Shown one piece after another: positions 36,508 through 42,808 of a stretch of 42,808 nt of DNA. Origin of the DNA: an uncultured bacterium. GTDB lineage: Bacteria > Patescibacteriota > Minisyncoccia > Moranbacterales > GWC2-37-73. The stretch spans positions 65,320 to 108,127 of the forward strand of contig CAINNK010000037.1 in the NCBI GenBank assembly GCA_903851135.1, given 5' to 3'. The translations under genes were made by a program, and so were the position numbers. The notes under the pieces were generated by a model. The model saw only the letters and a program-made list of their open reading frames with translations. It searched no databases and was not told the DNA's origin. The stretch's first letter is position 1. The number at the start of each line of letters is the position of its first letter.

Positions 36508-36542
36508 AAAAAACTCCCAGATCAATTGGGAGTTTTTTGTTT
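36508..36542. terminator. Intrinsic terminator
   Basis: aaaaaaACTCCCagatcaattGGGAGTttttt. Confidence 0.8.
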
Positions 36543-36877
36543 TAAATCATTGGTTCTATGTCTAATTCAGTTTTTTCTCTTAATTCTTTTAGTAACGCTT
36601 TATTTTCATTATAATCACTGTCGGCTTCCTCAAAATTTTTTCTCAACAAAGCAAATTCCCTTGTTGAGATTTTTTTGGCTGAAATCATCAGTGCAAGCAT
36701 ATTTGATAATTCAATACGCTTAGAATTTTGTGCCTCAATTCTATTTCTAAGATTAATTAATAAATTCACACCCTCTTCCTTTAATGTAATAACCCGATTA
36801 TTGGGTTTTTCAATGTTGTCTTCTGGCATATTATTTACTGGCTCAAAAATTGGGTTGCCAGGTTGTTCTAGACTCAT
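36542..36877 (-). CDS. Hypothetical coiled-coil-like protein (111 aa)
   Basis: Charged helical composition; followed by terminator. Confidence 0.55.
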   Translation of the reverse strand: MSLEQPGNPIFEPVNNMPEDNIEKPNNRVITLKEEGVNLLINLRNRIEAQNSKRIELSNMLALMISAKKISTREFALLRKNFEEADSDYNENKALLKELREKTELDIEPMI

Positions 36878-36914
36878 ATTATTGTTTTATTAATAAAAAA
36901 ATTAATTAGCCATT

Positions 36915-37706
36915 TTATTGCAACAATTCTGATCGCACCTCAATTTCAATTCTTTGATCTTTTCCATTTTTCCCACCATGAGAAAGCTCTCTCTTTCTGA
37001 TGAATTCATCCTCCTTTTCATTGTCGGCTTCGCGAATATTTTTAGCCACAAAATCGTTGACGCCTTTTTTGCCACCGATTATTTCAACACTTTCACCCTT
37101 ATTCACAACTTTGCTGTTCACTTTCATGTTTGCATTTTGAACGTCCCATTGTTTTCCAGATGGGTCTTCCAGCACAAATTCATTCTCGTTTTTAACTTCA
37201 ATAATTTCTCCCTCTAGTAATCCCTCGTCTGGATGATTCCACAATTGCTCTTTATCAATTTTAACTTTTTCATAAAAAGGAATTTTTTTGGTCAAAACCC
37301 GATCAATTGTTTTGCCAAATCCCGCGAAGAAAAAGACCAGACCGCAGCCAAAACTCAAAAAAATTGAAGCTAGCACCACTAAATAGACTCGGTGACGATA
37401 CCAGCCCCTAATATGGATAAAATCATAATAAGCCACTGCGAAAAACAAAACCAATAATCCAATCCAAACATATGGCAAAGAAAGCAGCACATACTGCAAG
37501 AAAGTTTTGTGCAAATAAAAATAAATATCCCAATCGTGCCGGACAATAATATCCAATATCACCGAAAAAGACATTGCGCCAACCAACAACGCCAATCCAA
37601 ACATAATCCAAGTCAGCCAATTTTTAACCAGAAATTTCCATTTCGGCTCAGGTTTAACATGTTGCTCCGTTATTGTCTTTAAAATATTTTCGCTAATCTT
37701 TGTCAT
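36915..37706 (-). CDS. Multi-TM membrane protein next to sigma factor (candidate anti-sigma factor)
   Basis: Conserved-looking cytosolic N-terminus ISENILKTITEQHVKPEPKWKFLVKNW, ~4 TMs, C-terminal soluble domain; immediately downstream of sigma gene. Confidence 0.6.
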   Translation of the reverse strand: MTKISENILKTITEQHVKPEPKWKFLVKNWLTWIMFGLALLVGAMSFSVILDIIVRHDWDIYFYLHKTFLQYVLLSLPYVWIGLLVLFFAVAYYDFIHIRGWYRHRVYLVVLASIFLSFGCGLVFFFAGFGKTIDRVLTKKIPFYEKVKIDKEQLWNHPDEGLLEGEIIEVKNENEFVLEDPSGKQWDVQNANMKVNSKVVNKGESVEIIGGKKGVNDFVAKNIREADNEKEDEFIRKRELSHGGKNGKDQRIEIEVRSELLQ

Positions 37707-37710
37707 ACAA

Positions 37711-37815
37711 TTTCATTTAAGCATCTAAGCATTTAATCATTTAAACATACAAACATTTAAGCATCCAAGCAATTAGAACAAATAAAACAGCTAGAACAAT
37801 TAGAACACTTAAACT
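37711..37815. repeat. Degenerate tandem short repeats
   Basis: Iterations of AAGCATYTAAGCATTTAAtCATTT and AATTAGAACA between sigma and membrane-protein genes. Confidence 0.7.
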
Positions 37816-37823
37816 ATTCATGA

Positions 37824-38447
37824 TCATCCAAATCTCCCAAACCTACCCTTCCCCTTACTACTCCCGTCCTTGGTTTTTTCTTTGAACTGCTGCTTGGCCC
37901 TACTAATAAGGGTAGCTACGGTGCCCATTGGTTTTTCAAGAATGTCAGAAATTTCCTTGTAATCTTTTTCTTCCAAAAATTTCAGCACCAACACTTCTCG
38001 ATAACGCTCATCCAACTTATCCAAAATATCCTTAACTTCAACCACTGTATATTTGCGTTCAAGCTCGCGCGCCAAATCCTCATCACTGGCTAAAATGTTG
38101 AGCAAATTTGAGTCGCCTTCATAGGTCGTGGTCTTCGGCCGCGCCGTGACTTTGCGAAAATGACTAATAACTTTGTTGTGCGTGATGCGATAAATCCAGG
38201 ATGAAAATTTCAAATCCTGATCAAAATCATTGAGGTTTTTGTAGGCACTCAAAAAAACATCCTGCAGAATATCTTCTCCATCTTCCTTGGTTGACCGCGA
38301 AATCCGCATGATATATCTGAGCAATTTTTCCTCATAACGCTGCACTAGAAAACCATAAACATCCGCATTTTTCAAGGTCAAAGCAACTAATTGCTCATCA
38401 GTTTTATTTTCGAAGCTATTTGATTCTGCTTTTTTCTCTTTTCTCAT
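37824..38447 (-). CDS. RNA polymerase sigma factor, sigma-70/ECF-like
   Basis: GEDILQDVFLSAYKNLNDFDQDLKFSSWIYRITHNKVISHFRK (region 2), LDERYREVLVLKFLEEKDYKEISDILEKPMGTVATLISRAKQQFKE (region 4). Confidence 0.95.
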   Translation of the reverse strand: MRKEKKAESNSFENKTDEQLVALTLKNADVYGFLVQRYEEKLLRYIMRISRSTKEDGEDILQDVFLSAYKNLNDFDQDLKFSSWIYRITHNKVISHFRKVTARPKTTTYEGDSNLLNILASDEDLARELERKYTVVEVKDILDKLDERYREVLVLKFLEEKDYKEISDILEKPMGTVATLISRAKQQFKEKTKDGSSKGKGRFGRFG

Positions 38448-38471
38448 TTGAAAATATAGGAAACATTTTAT

Positions 38472-38585
38472 CGAACGAACATACTTTTTCTTTTTTCGCT
38501 TGAAAGTGGTTTACCTTGGCATTAAAAATTCTAATAACAAAGAAACACTTTCACTGGGATAAAAAGAAAAACGTATGTGAGTGAG
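38472..38585. repeat. Palindromic intergenic repeat family P, copy B
   Basis: CGAACGAACATACTTTTTCTTTTTTCGCTTGAAAGTGGTTTACCTTGGC...ACACTTTCACTGGGATAAAAAGAAAAACGTATGTGAGTG. Confidence 0.8.
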
Positions 38586-38632
38586 GTAGGGTACTCTTAT
38601 CAACCATTTGTTTATTATACCATGCAGCCGCA

Positions 38633-38670
38633 CAAAAAACACCCCGCCTGAGCGGAGTGTTTTTCTTTTT
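38633..38670 (-). terminator. Intrinsic terminator of RRM gene
   Basis: aaaaAACACcCCGCctgaGCGGaGTGTTtttcttttt. Confidence 0.8.
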
Positions 38671-38686
38671 GACTCAACGACTATTA

Positions 38687-39013
38687 CTAGTAGTTGTTTC
38701 GGCTTCCGTAACCACCACCTCGGTTGTTACCACCGCCATTGAAATCACGTCGTGGAGGACGAGCTTCCATTGGGCGAGCTTCATTTACAGTCAAAGTACG
38801 TCCTTCGTACTCTTTTTTGTCAAACAATTCAATTGCTGCTTGTGCTTCTGCATCAGAAGACAATTCAACGAATCCGAAACCTTTTGAGCGACCAGTCATT
38901 TTATCCATGATAATTGTTGCTGATGCCACGGTTCCTGCTTGAGCAAAAAGGTCTTTTAGTTGGTCTTCCGAAGTTGAGTAAGGAAGTCCTCCAACGTATA
39001 GTTTTGTTGCCAT
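38687..39013 (-). CDS. RNA-binding protein with a single RRM and Gly/Arg/Asn-rich tail
   Basis: KLYVGGLPYSTSEDQLKDLFAQAGTV...GRSKGFGFVELSSD (RNP2/RNP1), C-terminal NGGGNNRGGGYGSRNNY. Confidence 0.95.
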   Translation of the reverse strand: MATKLYVGGLPYSTSEDQLKDLFAQAGTVASATIIMDKMTGRSKGFGFVELSSDAEAQAAIELFDKKEYEGRTLTVNEARPMEARPPRRDFNGGGNNRGGGYGSRNNY

Positions 39014-39163
39014 AGTTTTCGCTTTGTTCTAATTACTTTGTAAGGCGACCTCCTCTCTTAATTTTAGCCACAAAGGCGAAAACCAGTAAGACACTTACAA
39101 TTAAACTAAGTATACAGGAATATTGACTGACTGTCAATGCAACCATGCCTAGACAGAACTTGG

Positions 39164-39877
39164 TCAATTTAAATATTTTGCCGGATCCAGCCAATCAAAA
39201 AGCAGCGCTTTCGTTTGCACATAGCCTAAAATATTCACGCTACTTCCCTTGTGGATTGCCAGATGCAAATGTTTGCGCTCGCCGTCCGTTTCACTGCTAA
39301 AACCTGTTCCAAGATTGCCCAAAACATCACCCATCTTCAATTGCTCTCCAACTTTTGCAGTGATACTCGAAAGACGCAAGTGCCCATAAATAACTGTTAC
39401 GCTTTGACCATCCAGCGCGCAAGCCTGCACTGCAACTCCGCCATAACCACTAGCAATTTTCTTTTCCAAGAGTTCTCCTTCACAAAGTGAGACCACTGAA
39501 ACATCAATGTTTTGCTCGCTGGCAGTGGTTTCTAAATCACTGCCAGTATGATAGCCTTGGAATCTTTCGGGTTGCACTGGCGAAGTTTTTGGCGTGATGA
39601 AAATTCCAAACGGTTTTTTCGTGATCCGAGCAAGCGCCCCTGCAATGGGGTCAATTGTCTGAGCCAAATTTTGAACTTGCTGATTGTTGCTTATTGCTTG
39701 TTGCTTATTATTTGTTATCTGTTGTTCACTGCTCACTGCTTGTTGATTACTAGTTACTGATGACTGATCACTGACCCTTGGCGCTTGCACTTTTTTTACT
39801 ACCAAAACAACAGCAGCAATAATAATTATTGCAACAATTAAAGCCAACATGATGTACAAAAATAATTTCTTCTTCAT
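39164..39877 (-). CDS. M23-family-like metallopeptidase domain protein, membrane anchored (start at MKKKLFLYIM preferred)
   Basis: YHTGSDLETT, VVSLCEGELLEKKIASGYGGVAVQACALDGQSVTVIYGHL, LKMGDVLGNLGTGFSSETDGERKHLHLAIHKG; ORF can be extended to 39913 only through REP sequence. Confidence 0.85.
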   Translation of the reverse strand: MKKKLFLYIMLALIVAIIIIAAVVLVVKKVQAPRVSDQSSVTSNQQAVSSEQQITNNKQQAISNNQQVQNLAQTIDPIAGALARITKKPFGIFITPKTSPVQPERFQGYHTGSDLETTASEQNIDVSVVSLCEGELLEKKIASGYGGVAVQACALDGQSVTVIYGHLRLSSITAKVGEQLKMGDVLGNLGTGFSSETDGERKHLHLAIHKGSSVNILGYVQTKALLFDWLDPAKYLN

Positions 39878-39887
39878 ATGACCATTT

Positions 39888-39931
39888 CTCCGAAGGCTAA
39901 ACCTTCGGAGCACCGAAGGTTTAGCCTTCGG
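39888..39931. repeat. Inverted pair of REP palindromes next to tyrosine transposase
   Basis: CTCCGAAGGctaaaCCTTCGGAG followed by caCCGAAGGtttagCCTTCGG. Confidence 0.88.
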
Positions 39932-39939
39932 AAATCCAC

Positions 39940-40608
39940 TTAAAATTCTTCCAGTAAATATTTTCTATTCTCTTTTTGCTCTTTCAAATATAACGCATTT
40001 TTATCCACAAACTCCAAATATTCGTTTAAATTCTTGAACTGATCCAAAATTAAATCAGTTTTACAAACAGAAAGTGCTTTGGGTTGCATATTTTTATATT
40101 CCAGCAAGCTAGCATATTTCCAATCTTCTTGACCCAAGCCATGAATAAAATGATTTTTGTTTATATAAGCTGAAAGGTAAAGCAAGTAGTCATTTGAATC
40201 CACATGAATTGCCTTAAATGTTCCTTGAAAAAGTGCGCCAGACCTTTTGTATTTTTTGTTAAAATACATGGCATAGGCAGTTCCCAATCTTTGCATAAAT
40301 TTTTTTATTCCATTCTCCTCAAGTTGACGCAAAGCGAAATGATAGTGATTTGGATTCAAACAATAAACCACAAATTCAACCAGCGGTTTCCGAAGGTTTA
40401 GCCTTCGAAAATCTGAAAATTGCATTTCAGTGTTTTCTTTTTTGATGTTTCTCCATTGCTCCATCAAGCCATCCCGCTCATCATTTAATAAAATCATGGA
40501 AATGATAAAACGATGGAAATCTGCCTCATCCAAAAATACCTCACGCTTGTCGACGCCACGGTTGTAGATGTGATAATACTGTCCATTGGCAAAAGTTATT
40601 TTTCGCAT
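39940..40608 (-). CDS. REP-associated tyrosine transposase (Y1/IS200-like, RAYT)
   Basis: YYHIYNRGVDKREVFLDEADFHRFI, CLNPNHYHFALRQLEENGIKKFMQRLGTAYAMYFNKKYKRSGALFQGTFKAIHVDSNDYLLYLSAYI (HxH motif and catalytic-Tyr region). Confidence 0.95.
   Translation of the reverse strand: MRKITFANGQYYHIYNRGVDKREVFLDEADFHRFIISMILLNDERDGLMEQWRNIKKENTEMQFSDFRRLNLRKPLVEFVVYCLNPNHYHFALRQLEENGIKKFMQRLGTAYAMYFNKKYKRSGALFQGTFKAIHVDSNDYLLYLSAYINKNHFIHGLGQEDWKYASLLEYKNMQPKALSVCKTDLILDQFKNLNEYLEFVDKNALYLKEQKENRKYLLEEF
40389..40408. repeat. REP palindrome inside the transposase ORF
   Basis: CCGAAGGTTTAGCCTTCGAAAAT, encodes DFRRLNLRKPL. Confidence 0.82.
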
Positions 40609-40625
40609 GCCTCCAGCATATCAAA

Positions 40626-40655
40626 AATCCCCCAAGGGTTCAACTTGGGGGACGA
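40626..40655 (-). terminator. Intrinsic terminator of the upstream minus-strand gene
   Basis: Minus strand TCCCCCAAGttgaacccTTGGGGGATTTTT. Confidence 0.7.
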
Positions 40656-40675
40656 TATTTTAAATTTACGCTGAC

Positions 40676-41179
40676 TTATGCACCCAACTCTTTCTTAATG
40701 GTTTGAATTGTATGCACTTTATCGCAACCTTCTGGAATATTTTCATTTACCATATCCACAAAAGATGCAGGCATGCCATTAAGCAAATCATCAATTATGC
40801 CACCTATTTCATTTTGTAGAAGAGACGCTGACTCTTTCACATGCTGCTTTTCTTCATGAAAAATTTCAACTGCCTTTTCAAGCGCAGTCATGATAGTTTG
40901 CTGTGCCGGAGAAAGATTCTCGAAAAACTCAGGTGAAAATTCAGTTTCATTTAGTTTTTTAATAGTCAAATAAATCGCTTTGAATTTTTCAATTTCCCTT
41001 ATCGTATTGCCTTCATTTTTTTGATCTTTTTCTTTTCGATTATTATCTATTATTTCTATTTCCTTATTCCCTTGTGGAAATTTAGGAATATCGATTCCCA
41101 TAATTTTGTTTTCTGAAAAATATTTTTTGAAAAAAAATAATTTCCAAAATTTTAAATTTATCATTTTTATTAATTCCAC
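40676..41179 (-). CDS. Hypothetical protein (true start may be 41103, MGIDIPKFPQGN)
   Basis: ORF with coherent composition followed by terminator. Confidence 0.55.
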   Translation of the reverse strand: MELIKMINLKFWKLFFFKKYFSENKIMGIDIPKFPQGNKEIEIIDNNRKEKDQKNEGNTIREIEKFKAIYLTIKKLNETEFSPEFFENLSPAQQTIMTALEKAVEIFHEEKQHVKESASLLQNEIGGIIDDLLNGMPASFVDMVNENIPEGCDKVHTIQTIKKELGA

Positions 41180-41245
41180 TATTTGCCTCTATTTTACCCT
41201 CCCCTAAGCCTGGGTGTCAAATGGCGATTTCACAGAAACACAAAA

Positions 41246-41284
41246 GAATGCTCAACCTTCTCCGAAGGTTGAGCATTCGGAAAT
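41246..41284. repeat. Diverged REP palindrome with perfect 15-bp stem
   Basis: GAATGCTCAACCTTC-tcc-GAAGGTTGAGCATTC then GGAAATT; right part matches REP CCGAAGGTTTAGCCTTCGGAAAT. Confidence 0.8.
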
Positions 41285-41328
41285 TAAACCAAAAGACTGG
41301 AATACGAATTTTAAGATCTTAAAAAAGT

Positions 41329-42627
41329 CTAAGAAGTCGCGGCGGCGGCGCTTTCACCTGCCACATAGCCAGTTGCCCAACAAACTTGCAGATTATATCC
41401 CCCAGTCGGACCATCCACGTCAATAATTTCGCCGGCAAAATACAGATTTTCAGCAATTTTTGATTGCATGGTTTTTGAGTCAATCTCTTTGACCGAAACT
41501 CCGCCACTCGTAACCATCGCTTTCTCAAAGCCAAAAAGTCCTTCAATAGTCATTTCCATTTTTTTGAAAAGCGAAACGATTTTAAGCCGATCTTGTTTGC
41601 TCAAATTGCTGGCGTGCTTGTGCGTGTCAATTTCAGAAAGGGCAAAAATCAAATCTAACATTTTGGGGCTGGCAAAATCTTGCAGGCAATTACTCAAATT
41701 TTTGTGACCATTTTTTTCAAAATCATTGCGAATGATTTCATCGACCTGTTCAAATGTAAGCTCTGGTTTCAAATCTAGAAGAAGTTTAATTTCTCCTTTT
41801 TCAATTTTCTTTCTCAAATCTCGACTAAGATTTAGCGCCAACGGGCCGCTCAAGCCATAATGCGCAAACATCAAATCTCCAGACAAAGTGATAATTTTTT
41901 TGCCAGCTTGCAAAGCCGTCGCAGAAACATTGTGCGCAGAAAGTCCTTGCGCGTCCTTGATAGCTTGTTGCCTGATCATAATTGGAACTAAACTTGGCTG
42001 TGGCTCGACAATTTTGTGTCCGAGTTTTGAAAGCCAATCGAAAGCTTTGCCGGTTGAACCTGTGTGAGGATAAGACTTGCCACCCGTGGCCAGAATATAT
42101 TTTTCAGCTGAAATTTCTTTTTTCTTGGTGATTATTTTAGTGATTTTACCCCGTGAAATTCGCGGAGCGAACATTTCACTGGGGTCACCCTCTTCAAATT
42201 CAACACCAATAACCTCTTCCGTATTAAAAAAGGTCACCATGTTTTTGCGACAATATTGATACAGGCTATCCAAAACGTCTTTGCCTTGATCGCTAACTGG
42301 ATAAACTTTCCCATTTTTTTCCACTTTTGTTTCCACACCGCGGGCGCGAAAAAAATCGCGCAGATTGCTGGGACTCATGCGATTAAAAGCATTGAGCAAA
42401 AATCTACCATTCTTGTAGACTTTCACAAATTCAAGCATGTCACCGGCGTCTTGAGTGACGTTACAACGCCCATTGCCAGTCATCAAAAGCTTGATGCCAT
42501 AGCGATCATTTTTCTCCACCAAGGCCACGCGAGCGCCCTTCTGCGCTGCTCTTCCAGCCGCCATCAAACCGGCCGGTCCCCCGCCAATAACCAACACGTC
42601 AAATTGTTCTTGGATTATTTTTTTCAT
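41329..42627 (-). CDS. HI0933/BaiN-family NAD(P)/FAD-dependent oxidoreductase (ORF open to 42669)
   Basis: FDVLVIGGGPAGLMAAGRAAQKGARVALVEKNDRYGIKLLMTGNGRCNVT; FAGEIIDVDGPTGGYNLQVCWATGYVAG. Confidence 0.95.
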   Translation of the reverse strand: MKKIIQEQFDVLVIGGGPAGLMAAGRAAQKGARVALVEKNDRYGIKLLMTGNGRCNVTQDAGDMLEFVKVYKNGRFLLNAFNRMSPSNLRDFFRARGVETKVEKNGKVYPVSDQGKDVLDSLYQYCRKNMVTFFNTEEVIGVEFEEGDPSEMFAPRISRGKITKIITKKKEISAEKYILATGGKSYPHTGSTGKAFDWLSKLGHKIVEPQPSLVPIMIRQQAIKDAQGLSAHNVSATALQAGKKIITLSGDLMFAHYGLSGPLALNLSRDLRKKIEKGEIKLLLDLKPELTFEQVDEIIRNDFEKNGHKNLSNCLQDFASPKMLDLIFALSEIDTHKHASNLSKQDRLKIVSLFKKMEMTIEGLFGFEKAMVTSGGVSVKEIDSKTMQSKIAENLYFAGEIIDVDGPTGGYNLQVCWATGYVAGESAAAATS

Positions 42628-42656
42628 AAACTTCATCATGACACGCTTTCGCTTTT

Positions 42657-42808
42657 TTAGCAATCCCATGTACTAGAAGAATACATCTTGGACACTTTTG
42701 AATATTTTTGGGTGAACTCAATTGGAGTCAAATAATCCAGTGTTTGATGTGGACGGTTAAAATTGTATTCAATTAGCCACTCAGTTAGATTTCTGTTAAA
42801 TACCCCAA
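42657..42808 (-). mobile_element. IS transposase C-terminal fragment (IS3/IS481-type integrase core), cut by window edge
   Basis: Minus strand encodes GVFNRNLTEWLIEYNFNRPHQTLDYLTPIEFTQKYSKVSKMYSSSTWDC*. Confidence 0.85.

Noticed and set aside
37711-37815. Possible CRISPR array
   Set aside because: Repeat units are only ~8-10 bp, degenerate and without unique spacers; no cas genes in the window.
39877-39913. Extended N-terminus of the M23 ORF (MLRRFSLRRNGH...)
   Set aside because: The extension is translated REP sequence from a GTG start; MKKKLFLYIM at 39877 is a normal start before the TM.

Overview
The window looks like a compact, AT-rich bacterial chromosome segment, most likely Candidate Phyla Radiation/Patescibacteria (inferred from gene style and repeat content; not confirmed). 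Most genes are on the minus strand. Housekeeping genes include trpS, RNase J, secG, proB, smpB, ssrA (tmRNA), infC-rpmI-rplT, an ECF-type sigma factor, an RRM protein, a BaiN-like flavoprotein, and M16, M32, U32 and M23 peptidase-family proteins. Accessory content includes: (i) a 2662-aa surface protein with an internally duplicated Kelch-like/Fn3 architecture, in a probable operon with a MacB/FtsX-type ABC transporter; (ii) a candidate structured ncRNA of about 270 nt at 2478-2746 with its own promoter, nested helices and terminator, matching no class I recognise; (iii) a REP-associated tyrosine transposase surrounded by its probable palindromic REPs, one of them inside its own ORF; (iv) several further palindromic/MITE-like repeat families, including one with compensatory stem changes, one that supplies stop codons, and one inserted in the D-loop of a truncated tRNA-Leu copy; (v) repeat-like sequence inside coding genes. 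The infC gene probably uses an ATT start, and the tmRNA encodes an unusually long tag. All calls come from reading the sequence; no database search was run.
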